Below are positions 6,829-14,165 of a stretch of 17,975 nucleotides of DNA, piece by piece (position 1 is the first letter of the stretch; the number at the start of each line of letters is the position of its first letter). The stretch comes from an uncultured Clostridia bacterium (GTDB lineage Bacteria > Bacillota > Clostridia > Christensenellales > Aristaeellaceae), in NCBI GenBank assembly GCA_934621485.1, contig CAKTUS010000050.1:1-17975 (forward strand), given 5' to 3'. Both the position numbers and the translations under genes were made by a program. The notes below the pieces were generated by a model. It searched no databases. It worked only from the letters and a program-made list of their open reading frames with translations, and was not told where the DNA came from.

Positions 6829-7623
6829 TTATTCCAGCGCAAACAGTTCCTCTGCCGAGCCGTGCAGGATGCGCTCCCGCTCCTGGTCCGTCAGCGGCAG
6901 GCGCATGAAGCGCTCCAGCTCGCCCTGAGGGGTCCACATGGGGTAGTCCGTGCCGAACAGCGCCCGATGCGCGCCATAGCGGCGAATGATCTCCACCGCC
7001 GTTTCCGGGGAAAGGGCGTACAGGCTGGAAGAAGTGTCCACCCAGGCGTTGGGCAGCTGAGAAAGGTCGCGCCAGCCCTCCGTCCACTCCGACCAGCCGC
7101 CCAGATGGGCGCATACCGCTTTCAGCCGAGGTACGCGGCGCAGCACCCGGGCCATACGGGCCGGCTGACTGTACGGGTAGCGGGTATCGCCCACATGCAC
7201 AATGGCCGCCAGATCGCGCTGAGCAATGGCGGCAAACATGGACAGGGCTTTTTCCCCATCCAGACAAAAGCGCTGAAAATCCGGGTGCAGCTTCACGGCC
7301 CGGGCACCCAGCGCCTGAATCCGGTCCAGCTCGTCCGCTACATTGGGAAAATCCGGGTGCATGGTGCCGCAGGGAAGAATCCGGTCCGGGTGCGCGGCGG
7401 CGGCTTCCATCAAAAAGGTGTTGATGTGCTCCACATGGGTGGGCGTAACCGCGGCGCTGTGGGTGCAGCTGAGGGAAATGCCCGCCTGGGCGCTTTGGGC
7501 AAGCAGCGTGTCCACGGTGCCGTCCATTTCCATGGGGAAGTGATAAAAGCTGCCGATGGCGTCCACTGCGCGGCCGGCGATAGCGTCCGGGTAAATGTGA
7601 GCGTGAATATCGATGATGCGCAT
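6829..7623 (-). CDS. Metal-dependent hydrolase, amidohydrolase family 2
   Basis: A 264-residue TIM-barrel hydrolase or decarboxylase of the ACMSD/TatD-like amidohydrolase_2 group, cytoplasmic. Metal ligands are visible in order: HAH (residues 7-9, in DIHAHIYP), H113 in VKLHPDF, H143 in IVHVGDTRYP, H173 in CAHLGG and D226 in LFGTDYPMW. All catalytic positions are present, so it should be active; the substrate cannot be told. The ATG at 7623 begins exactly at the first beta strand (MRIIDIHAHIYP) and has AGAAGG nine bases upstream; the longer frame from 7662 would overlap the preceding gene. It follows the acyltransferase by 22 bases in one operon. Confidence 0.9.
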   Translation of the reverse strand: MRIIDIHAHIYPDAIAGRAVDAIGSFYHFPMEMDGTVDTLLAQSAQAGISLSCTHSAAVTPTHVEHINTFLMEAAAAHPDRILPCGTMHPDFPNVADELDRIQALGARAVKLHPDFQRFCLDGEKALSMFAAIAQRDLAAIVHVGDTRYPYSQPARMARVLRRVPRLKAVCAHLGGWSEWTEGWRDLSQLPNAWVDTSSSLYALSPETAVEIIRRYGAHRALFGTDYPMWTPQGELERFMRLPLTDQERERILHGSAEELFALE

Positions 7624-7645
7624 CCCAAAACGCCTTCTCTCTGCT

Positions 7646-8299
7646 TCAAATACCGGCGGCAATTCCGTCGATGAGCGCCTGCTCCTGTTCCTTGAGCGGC
7701 TTGTCCGGATTAAACTGCACAGGGCGGCCCACCGTCAGGGTGCGGCCTTCAATGTGCACTGGATAAAACTTCAGCCGGAGGCCCAGGGTGCGCCAGGCCA
7801 TGGGCGCAATTTGCAAAAAGCCCCGGTTCAGCTCCAGATAATGGCTGCCGTGGCCGCTGGGCTGCTGAGGGAAAATGACCAGGTTTTCCTTTTGCCGCAG
7901 AATTTCCACGCTTTGGCGAAAGGTTTTGATAACCTGGATGTCGTGATAGACGGGCACACCGGGAACCGTGCGCATGATGGGGGGCAGCACCGCCGCCGCC
8001 AGATAGGGCAGGGTGGCGTTATACAGCCATTCCAGCCTGCAGCCGGGAGTCCACCAGTAATCCTGCCGCACATAGGCAGGCATTTGCCTGGCGTCGGCCA
8101 CGGCGGCGTTGAACCAGGGATGACTGGTATCCGCCAGTTCAAAATGCGCGCACATGTCAATGGGGCCGATGGCTCCGGCGTGATTGGGGCAAAAAACGCT
8201 GGGCTCGCCGTCGTAAGGCACGGTCCACACCGTTTTTTTGCGGGGGGTAACCAGACGGGCAATTCCGCGCAGCACCCTGAAGGATCGCTTTGTTTCCAA
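7646..8299 (-). CDS. PlsC-like acyltransferase (atypical motif I)
   Basis: Probably transfers an acyl chain to a glycerophosphate-like or other lipid acceptor at the membrane. The 217 residues show the acyltransferase blocks: FCPNHAGAIGPID (36-48) at motif I, VYHDIQVIKTFRQSVEIL (117-134), LVIFPQQPSG (140-149) at the FPEGTRS position, and VHIEGRTLTVGRPVQF (181-196) as the last block. Motif I is unusual: His40 and the next Asp (D48) are seven residues apart instead of four, and the FPEG block reads FPQQ. The assignment is therefore a divergent family member. The start is TTG at 8299 with GGGAGG nine bases upstream and no ATG nearby. It heads an operon with the amidohydrolase. Confidence 0.7.
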   Translation of the reverse strand: METKRSFRVLRGIARLVTPRKKTVWTVPYDGEPSVFCPNHAGAIGPIDMCAHFELADTSHPWFNAAVADARQMPAYVRQDYWWTPGCRLEWLYNATLPYLAAAVLPPIMRTVPGVPVYHDIQVIKTFRQSVEILRQKENLVIFPQQPSGHGSHYLELNRGFLQIAPMAWRTLGLRLKFYPVHIEGRTLTVGRPVQFNPDKPLKEQEQALIDGIAAGI

Positions 8300-8348
8300 G
8301 GGATGTATCCTCCCGTTTCGTCAAATAGGGCGAAAAAACGCACTTCTC

Positions 8349-8378
8349 TTTATAGCATACTTTGCAGGCCAATTGCAA
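8349..8378 (-). promoter_or_regulatory. Promoter of the acyltransferase operon
   Basis: On the minus strand -35 TTGCAA (8378-8373), an 18-base spacer and -10 TATAAA (8354-8349) precede the gene by about 50 bases. Confidence 0.6.
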
Positions 8379-8386
8379 GCCGTGCA

Positions 8387-8415
8387 TTGCGCAGAAGGAA
8401 AGGGTCGTGTATAAT
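8387..8415 (+). promoter_or_regulatory. Promoter of the small plus-strand gene
   Basis: -35 TTGCGC (8387-8392), a 17-base spacer and consensus -10 TATAAT (8410-8415). Its -35 lies eight bases from that of the divergent acyltransferase promoter, so one bound protein could affect both. Confidence 0.75.
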
Positions 8416-8449
8416 ACCCCTATCACGCCGAAAGCGAGGACGATGAACC

Positions 8450-8758
8450 ATGGCGCAACAGGAACAGGGCCGCTTGTGGGTGCGACTGATGAAAAAGCAT
8501 CGGGTGGAGCAGGATGCGGTGATCCCTTGCAGCCGCGACGGGGCCGAGGAGGCGCTGATGGGCCTGCTGCCCAAGCTGGATTTGAGCCAGCCCATTTGGA
8601 TGGACCGCCACCGCCAGGATTGGCAGCAGTATGCCATGACCCGCTTTTTGCCCGAGCATTTCATGGAGTCCGTGTGGTTTGACAGCATGGAAATCAGCTA
8701 CATTGCCCCGGAGGATGAAAAAAAGAAACAGCGCCGCAGCCCGGCCTGGGATGCGTAA
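8450..8758 (+). CDS. Small conserved-looking protein of unknown function
   Basis: The only plus-strand gene. It encodes 102 residues, rich in charged residues and tryptophan (W10, W50, W58, W76, W100), with no signal peptide or membrane span and a basic tail (KKKQRR, 91-96). I do not recognise the family. It is accepted as real because a consensus promoter lies upstream, GCGAGGA sits nine bases before the ATG, and codon use matches its neighbours. The ATG at 8443 is in another frame and too close to the ribosome site. The mix of basic opening (RLWVRLMKKHR) and acidic middle suggests a soluble protein that contacts another macromolecule, but that is only an impression. Confidence 0.75.
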   Translation: MAQQEQGRLWVRLMKKHRVEQDAVIPCSRDGAEEALMGLLPKLDLSQPIWMDRHRQDWQQYAMTRFLPEHFMESVWFDSMEISYIAPEDEKKKQRRSPAWDA

Positions 8759-8810
8759 AGGCGGAGAGCGCAGGGCGGCCCGCTCAATAAGCCCGCCGGA
8801 CGGAAGGCCA

Positions 8811-8995
8811 GACTGTCGAAAAAAGCCCTACATAAGAGTGCCTGCGAACAAGGCCACGCTGGTTTACGGAAAAAGCGTTTCGGCACAAGGCTTAGGGGCG
8901 CCGCCCCTAAAACCCCGGCAGGAGGCGGCGCCTCCGCTTTTTTGCTGGGTCTTGCTGCGCAAGGCTGCCGAAGCCGGCGCACATGCCGCCGGTGT
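8811..8995. repeat. Mosaic intergenic repeat, copy 3 (core and M3)
   Basis: It shares with the other copies the GGCTTAGGGGC...GCCCCTAA hairpin, the CCCCGGCAGGAGG/CCTCC segment, and M3 (CTTGCTGCGCAAGG, then ACATGCCGCCGG). It begins with GACTGTCGAAAAAAG, related to the core-end motif of the other copies. Module M1 is absent. Core and M3 have the same relative orientation as in 13688-13997 and the opposite of 6311-6640. Confidence 0.8.
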
Positions 8996-9024
8996 GAAAG
9001 GGGATACCGCTTTTTTTGCAAGCC

Positions 9025-9067
9025 AAAAGCCGGCTGGTTTTCTGAAAGGAGAAACCAGCCGGCTTTT
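9025..9067. terminator. Bidirectional terminator between convergent genes
   Basis: AAAAGCCGGCTGGTTT (9025-9040) pairs perfectly with AAACCAGCCGGCTTTT (9052-9067) around an 11-base loop. Both strands end the stem in TTTT. It lies 26 bases past the permease stop and also serves the convergent 102-codon gene, whose stop is about 270 bases to the left. Confidence 0.9.
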
Positions 9068-9093
9068 GAGTTTCATTCCCGGCAGTAGCGCCT

Positions 9094-10977
9094 TCAGCTC
9101 CTGCGCTGGAATTTCTGCTTGAGAGCGGCGATGCGCTTTTGACGCTTTTCCTTGATGGCCAACCGCTCGCCCAGGTCGCGGGCGCCTACGCCGTATACCA
9201 GGTACAAAATGAGCCCGCTGACAATCATGATAAACACTGTGCTGGCGCAGCGCCGGCCGGAGGCGTTTACATTGTAGCCGTCGCGCCCCTCCTCGCTGCA
9301 CATGCTTTGAATGACCATGGCGTAGCTCTTGCCGTAGCTGGACTGGAACGTGGCGCTCATGTCGTATTCGGTAAACAGCGCGTTAAAGTTCAGGGCGAAT
9401 ACGGCCAGTACGCTGGGCAGCACAATGGGCAGCTTCACCTTCAGGAAGGTAACCAGCCCGCTGGCGCCCATGTTGCGGGCCGCATCCTCCAGCTCCTCAT
9501 CGATGGCGTAGTAGGCCGCCTTAATCATGCGCAGGGCAAAGGGCAGCTTCACCACCGTATAGGCCATTACAATCAGAAATCGCACGTTTTCGCGCATATA
9601 CAGGTTCTGGTTGAACACGTACCATACGCTTTCGGAGTTGAAGAAGGTGCGGTAGGAGTAGCAAATCAGAATGGTGGGCAGCAGCCAGGGGAACAGCAGG
9701 CTATACTCCAGCACCACACCCCGCTTTTTGCCCTTATTCTTGAAAATGTAGTTCACCGCCGCCACCACAATCACGCAGGCCAGAGCGGCGGCCAGGGCCG
9801 ACAGCACAAAGCTGAGACGGATGCCGCCCACGGTGTCCGCGTTGGCAAACAGGCCGCTGATGGAGCCAACCCGAGTTTTCAGCTTGCCCCGGTTGGTCAT
9901 GAACTGGTAATCCTGGGTGCCGAAGAAGTTAATCAGCGTCCAGTCGTTCACGTTCAGGCTTTTGGAGCGGATGGCCGGATAGTTTTGGAAGGCGAACAGG
10001 ATAATCATGACCACGGGGGTCATGTAGATGAGGAACAGCGCATAGGCGTACACATGGGCCAGCACATTGGCCACAGGGTTTTGAATTTTCTGCTTGACCA
10101 GCTTAGCCTTGGTTTTGGAAACACTCAGGTAGTGGCCTTTGCGCTCGTAATTGCTCAGCACCGTCAGCAGGAGGATGGTGAACATGGCCAGAATGATGGA
10201 CAGAAGCGCGGCCCGTGCCTGGGGAAACGCTTCGTCCGCCACGGAGGAACCGGCCAGGCGCACAATTTCCGGGTTGATGGAGTCGTAGCCCAGCAGGGTA
10301 GGCGCGCTCATAGCGCACAGGCCGGTAATGAAGGTCATCACCGTCAGGCTGAACATGGTGGGCACCAGAGTGGGGAAAACCACCTTCAGCAGCACCTTAA
10401 AGGGCTTTGCACCCATGTTGCGGGCCGCCTCCACAGTGTTGTAGTCAATGCCGCGAATGGCGTTGCGCAAAAACAGCATGTGGTTGCTGGTGCAGGCAAA
10501 GGTCATGGTGAACAGCACTGCGTTGAAGCCGGAGAACCACTGCTTGTTCATGTTTGGGAAGATCTTCGCCAGCCAGCTGGTAAGCATCCCATCGGAGTCA
10601 TACAAAAACAGGTAGCCGGTTACCAGGGCCACGCCGGAATAAATCAGGGTGGTCATGTAGCCCAGCCGCAGGATTTTTGCGCCCTTGATGTCGAAGTACT
10701 CGGTCAAAAGCACAATGCTCACGCCCACCACGTTGACGGTAACCACCAGGCAGAGGGCCAGCTTCAGCGAGTTCCACACATATTTGGGCATATTGCCGGC
10801 AAAGAAAAAGCGGATTACCGCAAAGGGGTCGCCCTCCTTGGCGGTAAACACCTGGGAAATGGTGTTCAGGCAGGGCAGCAGCATGAAGCCGAAAAACAGG
10901 TACACGAAGAAGGCGATGCCAAACACCTTGCCCAGATACCCCGGCTTCAGCCTGGAAGAAGAAGCGCTTTTTTGCAT
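9094..10977 (-). CDS. ABC importer permease, fused two-domain (FbpB/ThiP-type)
   Basis: Membrane channel of an ABC importer in which both permease halves are on one chain of 627 residues. Each half has its EAA loop for docking the ATPase: EAARNMGAKPFKVLLKVVFP (183-202) and DAARNMGASGLVTFLKVKLP (498-517). About six membrane spans lie in each half; a charged linker sits near 276-303. Fused permeases of this form serve iron(III), thiamine, phosphonate and similar importers, and the sequence alone does not decide the substrate. The ATG at 10977 has AAGGAGG seven bases upstream and begins 12 bases after the ATPase stop. Last gene of the importer operon, followed by a strong terminator. The basic C-terminal tail (KEKRQKRIAALKQKFQRRS) faces the cytoplasm. 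Confidence 0.92.
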   Translation of the reverse strand: MQKSASSSRLKPGYLGKVFGIAFFVYLFFGFMLLPCLNTISQVFTAKEGDPFAVIRFFFAGNMPKYVWNSLKLALCLVVTVNVVGVSIVLLTEYFDIKGAKILRLGYMTTLIYSGVALVTGYLFLYDSDGMLTSWLAKIFPNMNKQWFSGFNAVLFTMTFACTSNHMLFLRNAIRGIDYNTVEAARNMGAKPFKVLLKVVFPTLVPTMFSLTVMTFITGLCAMSAPTLLGYDSINPEIVRLAGSSVADEAFPQARAALLSIILAMFTILLLTVLSNYERKGHYLSVSKTKAKLVKQKIQNPVANVLAHVYAYALFLIYMTPVVMIILFAFQNYPAIRSKSLNVNDWTLINFFGTQDYQFMTNRGKLKTRVGSISGLFANADTVGGIRLSFVLSALAAALACVIVVAAVNYIFKNKGKKRGVVLEYSLLFPWLLPTILICYSYRTFFNSESVWYVFNQNLYMRENVRFLIVMAYTVVKLPFALRMIKAAYYAIDEELEDAARNMGASGLVTFLKVKLPIVLPSVLAVFALNFNALFTEYDMSATFQSSYGKSYAMVIQSMCSEEGRDGYNVNASGRRCASTVFIMIVSGLILYLVYGVGARDLGERLAIKEKRQKRIAALKQKFQRRS

Positions 10978-10989
10978 ATGGCTGCCTCC

Positions 10990-11994
10990 TTACGCCTCGT
11001 CATAGGACATGACGTCCTGGGGATGAATCCCCACGGTAACGGTTTCGCCGGGCTCATAGATGTTGATGCCGTCGTTCTTTTCAATGGCTTTCAGGGTTTG
11101 GCTGCCCACGTGGATGTAATACTTGATGTACAGGCCGTAGTATTCCCGGCTTTCGATCACGCCGTCCAGCAGCAGTTCGCGGCCGTCGTCTTTGGGGCGG
11201 TTCACCCGCAGGCGTTCCAGGCGCACAAAGTGGTGCTGGTTTTCCGGCAGGCTCATTTTGCCGGCGATATCGCTTTCCAGACGGTTGATATCGCCGATGA
11301 AGTTGCACACAAATTCGGTTTTGGAGTGGTTATAGATTTCGTTGGGCGTGCCGATCTGCTCGATGTAGCCCTTGTTGAACACGGCGATGCGGTCCGACAG
11401 GGTGAGGGCCTCTTCCTGGTCGTGGGTTACATAAATGGTGGTAATGCCAAAGTCCCGCTGCATTTTTTTCAGCTCGTTGCGCAGCTGCACGCGCAGCTTG
11501 GCGTCCAGGTTGCTCAGAGGTTCGTCCATGCAGATGATGGCGGGACCGGTAACCAGCGCGCGGGCGATGGCCACACGCTGCTGCTGGCCGCCGGACAGCT
11601 GGCTGACGGCCTTTTTCAGCTGCTCCTCGGACAGGTCCACCTTGCGGGCGATGTCGTGCACCTTCTGGTCGATCGCGTCCTTTTTCAGTTTTTGAATCTT
11701 CAGGCCGAAAGCGATGTTGTCGTACACGGTCATGGTGGGGAACAGGGCGTAGCTTTGGAACACGATGCCGATATTGCGCTGCTCGATTGGCACATGGGTA
11801 ATATCGCGGCCGTCCACGTTCACAGTGCCGCTCACCGGCTCGATGAAGCCGGTAATGGTGCGCAGCGTGGTGGTTTTGCCGCAGCCGCTGGGGCCCAGGA
11901 AGGTAAAGAATTCGCCGTCCCGCACATCCACGTTAATGTTGTGCAGCGCTTCGAAGTCACCGAATTTCACAACAATGTCCTTCAGCTCGATCAT
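10990..11994 (-). CDS. ABC importer ATP-binding protein (PotA/FbpC type)
   Basis: Cytoplasmic ATPase of the importer, 334 residues. Walker A GPSGCGKT (34-41), Q-loop Q80, signature LSGGQQQR (133-140), Walker B IICMDEP (153-159), D-loop SNLDAK and switch H191 are all intact. A C-terminal TOBE-type domain occupies about 240-330 and ends in VTVGIHPQDVMSYDEA, as in the PotA/FbpC/MalK class. I chose the ATG at 11994 because MIELKDIVVKFGDFEAL is the standard opening and AAGGAG lies upstream; the frame continues to 12108 but that part is leader sequence. It sits 180 bases downstream of the binding-protein gene, with two hairpins in between, and 12 bases before the permease. Confidence 0.93.
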   Translation of the reverse strand: MIELKDIVVKFGDFEALHNINVDVRDGEFFTFLGPSGCGKTTTLRTITGFIEPVSGTVNVDGRDITHVPIEQRNIGIVFQSYALFPTMTVYDNIAFGLKIQKLKKDAIDQKVHDIARKVDLSEEQLKKAVSQLSGGQQQRVAIARALVTGPAIICMDEPLSNLDAKLRVQLRNELKKMQRDFGITTIYVTHDQEEALTLSDRIAVFNKGYIEQIGTPNEIYNHSKTEFVCNFIGDINRLESDIAGKMSLPENQHHFVRLERLRVNRPKDDGRELLLDGVIESREYYGLYIKYYIHVGSQTLKAIEKNDGINIYEPGETVTVGIHPQDVMSYDEA

Positions 11995-12029
11995 GATGAA
12001 ACCACTCCTTGCGATCAATGAATGAGGAT

Positions 12030-12082
12030 AAAGCGTAAGGAAAACCTTCTGCCGGCTCAAGAAAAGGCTTTCCTTGCGCTTT
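12030..12082. other. Hairpin in the binding protein-ATPase gap (possible attenuator)
   Basis: AAAGCGTAAGGAAA (12030-12043) pairs with TTTCCTTGCGCTTT (12069-12082) except for one wobble position, and the stem can extend further inward. On the minus strand it ends in a short TTTATCC run. Partial read-through here would lower ATPase and permease expression relative to the binding protein. The left arm resembles GCGTAAGGAAAGCC of repeat module M1, so it may be repeat-derived. Confidence 0.5.
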
Positions 12083-12124
12083 TGGGGCGGGCGCGCCTTT
12101 CTGCCCAACGGCCCAGAAGCGTGC

Positions 12125-12152
12125 AGGGGGACCCGCGTTTGCGAGTCCCCCT
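12125..12152. other. Stable hairpin behind the binding-protein gene
   Basis: AGGGGGAC (12125-12132) pairs with GTCCCCCT (12145-12152), with an inner CGC/GCG and a GTTT loop. It lies 22 bases past the stop codon and has no T-run, so it is more likely a 3' barrier that protects the abundant binding-protein message than a terminator. Confidence 0.6.
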
Positions 12153-12174
12153 ATCGCCGCTTTGAAAAGCAGGA

Positions 12175-13383
12175 TTATTCAGCCTTCTGGGTCAGGGTAG
12201 CCCATTCCAGGTTCGCCCAGTCGGGTTCAGCCTTGGCTTCGGAAGCATCGGCCCAGTAGAAGCCCAGGTTGGTCATGATGTTGGTCCACTCGGCAGAGTG
12301 AGCGCCCACGTACTCGGCATAGGTCATGTCGGTGCCTTCCACCTTGTTCAGCGCAAAGTTCTTGATCTGATAGATGGCAGGAATTTCGTCACCGTAGATT
12401 TCCTTGGCAGCGGCCTGGTTGCAGGGGAAGCTGTCGAACTCGTCGGCCCAGGCAGCCTGCACTTCGGCGGAGCCGAACCACTCGGCGAAAGCCTTCACGG
12501 CCGCGGTTTCTTCGTCGGTACGGCCGGCGCGGTCCAGCACGCCCAGGTACTCGGCGATGTAGTAGGTGCCGTCGTCGATATCCACCAGCGCCCAGTTTTC
12601 AGGCTCCAAGGTGCCCTTCAGGGGGTGCTCGCTGCTGCTGGCGGCGTTGTCAATGTTGCCGTACAGAGAGGAGGAGTAGAAGGAAGAAACCTGCACGGCG
12701 CCCTTGTTCAGGGGCTCGAAGCCGTACTTGAAGTCGTCGCCGCCGCTGACGCCGCCGGCGCAGTAGGCCCACAGGGTCTTCCAGCCTTCAATGCTGATGC
12801 CGCCGGCAGGGCTGGTGGGATCGGTGAAGGGGTACAGCATGGCGCTGTTGATGTTGGCGTTGGTGGTGCCGCCCACCTTGTTCTGGCGGTACCAGGTGTA
12901 GCCGCTGTTGACCACGTCGGCCCAGTGCTGGAAGTGCAGCGCTTCGCCGTTGGTGCCCAGTTCATCGTTGCGGTACAGCATCAGCACGTTCTGGATGACC
13001 AGGCCGTAGGCCTTGCCGTCGTACTTGTACTCGCCTACTTCGTCGGCCCAGGAGGGGGTCCAGTCGGCGATGGACAGGTTCTCATAGGTGCCGCCGATGA
13101 CCTGAGACCAGCGGGTTTCGTTCAGACCAAACAGGATGTCGCCGTCCTTCTTTTCGTTGGCGGCCTGAATGGCGGCGGTGTCGCCGGAGATAACGGAGTT
13201 GTCGTCAATGCTGATGGTGAAGCCGGCGTTCTTGGCTTCGTTAATCAGCCAGGTGGTGCGCTCGGTGGAGTTGGAATTGGAGTAGATGCGGATGGTGTAG
13301 CCGGAATAGTCCTCGGCAGCGGCAAAGCTGCAAAGGCTCAGCGTCAGCACCAGCGCAAGAACAACGGAAAGAACCTTTTTCAT
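12175..13383 (-). CDS. ABC importer substrate-binding protein
   Basis: Extracytoplasmic receptor of the importer, 402 residues, first gene of the operon. It has a signal peptide (MKKVLSVVLALVLTLSLCSF, then AAAED, cleavage near residue 23); the cysteine at 18 is not in a good lipobox. The mature start, YTIRIYSNSNSTERTTWL, is the first strand of a type II binding fold as in iron- or thiamine-binding receptors, and the middle (YGLVIQNVLMLYRNDEL) matches the hinge-crossing region of that class. The end (TDEETAAVKAFAEWFGSAEVQ) is typical too. The substrate is not determined; many Tyr and Trp residues occur. Start ATG with AAGGAGG nine bases upstream, and a good promoter at 13440-13468. Confidence 0.88.
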   Translation of the reverse strand: MKKVLSVVLALVLTLSLCSFAAAEDYSGYTIRIYSNSNSTERTTWLINEAKNAGFTISIDDNSVISGDTAAIQAANEKKDGDILFGLNETRWSQVIGGTYENLSIADWTPSWADEVGEYKYDGKAYGLVIQNVLMLYRNDELGTNGEALHFQHWADVVNSGYTWYRQNKVGGTTNANINSAMLYPFTDPTSPAGGISIEGWKTLWAYCAGGVSGGDDFKYGFEPLNKGAVQVSSFYSSSLYGNIDNAASSSEHPLKGTLEPENWALVDIDDGTYYIAEYLGVLDRAGRTDEETAAVKAFAEWFGSAEVQAAWADEFDSFPCNQAAAKEIYGDEIPAIYQIKNFALNKVEGTDMTYAEYVGAHSAEWTNIMTNLGFYWADASEAKAEPDWANLEWATLTQKAE

Positions 13384-13439
13384 GGAAAGTAACCTCCTTG
13401 TTTCATTGCCGTGATACGATGCCCTTTCAGGGTTTGATT

Positions 13440-13468
13440 ATTGTAGCACGATTTTGCGGTTGTGTAAA
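13440..13468 (-). promoter_or_regulatory. Promoter of the ABC importer operon
   Basis: On the minus strand -35 TTTACA (13468-13463), a 17-base spacer and -10 TACAAT (13445-13440) lie about 60 bases before the binding-protein start. A TTGACA stands 11 bases further upstream and is not correctly spaced for this -10. Confidence 0.8.
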
Positions 13469-13687
13469 GTTTTTGTCAAATCTTTCACAAGAAATTTTGT
13501 ACAAAACGGAAAACGACTCGCTGAAAAGCACATAAAACGGCCGCTGAAAAGCATGGAAGGGACGGCTCAAAAGCGATCGCCGAAAAAGAGAAAGTGTACG
13601 AGGCGCCGCGGCTGCTCAATCGCCTCAGGCGTTAAAAAAGCGCCTGACGGCGAGGCTTTTCCGGCGAAAGGCGCTATGCGGGGATTC

Positions 13688-13997
13688 GGCGTGTACGTCG
13701 GGTTCGGCTGCCTTGCGCAGCAAGGCTCAGGTTGCTGACAAAGTGAAGGTGCAGGAGGCACCGCCTCCTGCCGGGGTTTTAGGGGCGGAGCCCCTAAGCC
13801 TTATGCCGCAGCACTTTCCCCGTGAACCAGCAAAGCGCTGCTTCCGGGCGATGACGGCCAATCAGGGTTTTTCAACAGTCTGTGCCTTGTGCAGCAAGGC
13901 TTTCCTTACGCTCTTTGACGCCCGGTGAGCCGCAGGCGAGCAGGCAAAGAGCGCTTTTCGGCAGAAAAGATCGCCGTCAGGCGAGCTTTTTTGACGG
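13688..13997. repeat. Mosaic intergenic repeat, copy 4 (M3, core, M1)
   Basis: M3 in reverse (about 13688-13730), then the core (13731-13878; GTTGCTGACAAAG to GGGTTTTTCAACAG), then M1 in reverse (about 13879-13997). Relative to 6311-6640 the core keeps the same window orientation while both flanks are exchanged and reverse-complemented. Identity of M1 between the copies is high by eye (a handful of differences in about 100 bases). The hairpins GCAGGAGG/CCTCCTGC, TTAGGGGC/GCCCCTAA and GCCTTGC/GCAAGGC are kept. Confidence 0.85.
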
Positions 13998-14165
13998 CCC
14001 GGGGCGCAGAAGCGCCTGAAAACAAGGGACAATCAGCGGCTGCTTCAAAACGTTTTGCCGAAAGCCTGCGGAACGCCAGTCGGTGTTTTTTGATTTCCGC
14101 ATCGGCAACAGGGTGAACCGGAGGCTTTTGAGTAACGCTCCTGTTTTTTAGCGGCCGGAGCGGCT
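13998..14165. other. Gene-free stretch downstream of the mglB-like gene
   Basis: It holds a small hairpin GGCGC/GCGCC (14003-14007, 14012-14016) and a CGCTCC/GGAGCG pair near the stop codon, without a convincing U-run. No gene or clear terminator for the upstream operon was found. Confidence 0.4.

Noticed and set aside
9139..12021. 960-codon open frame on the plus strand
   Set aside because: It is antisense to the fused permease and ATPase genes, whose motifs are unmistakable. The translation is rich in His, Gln, Gly and Val with no domain, as expected from the reverse complement of GC-rich coding DNA.
12298..13392. 364-codon open frame on the plus strand
   Set aside because: It is antisense to the substrate-binding protein and has a low-complexity Gly/Val/Ala composition.
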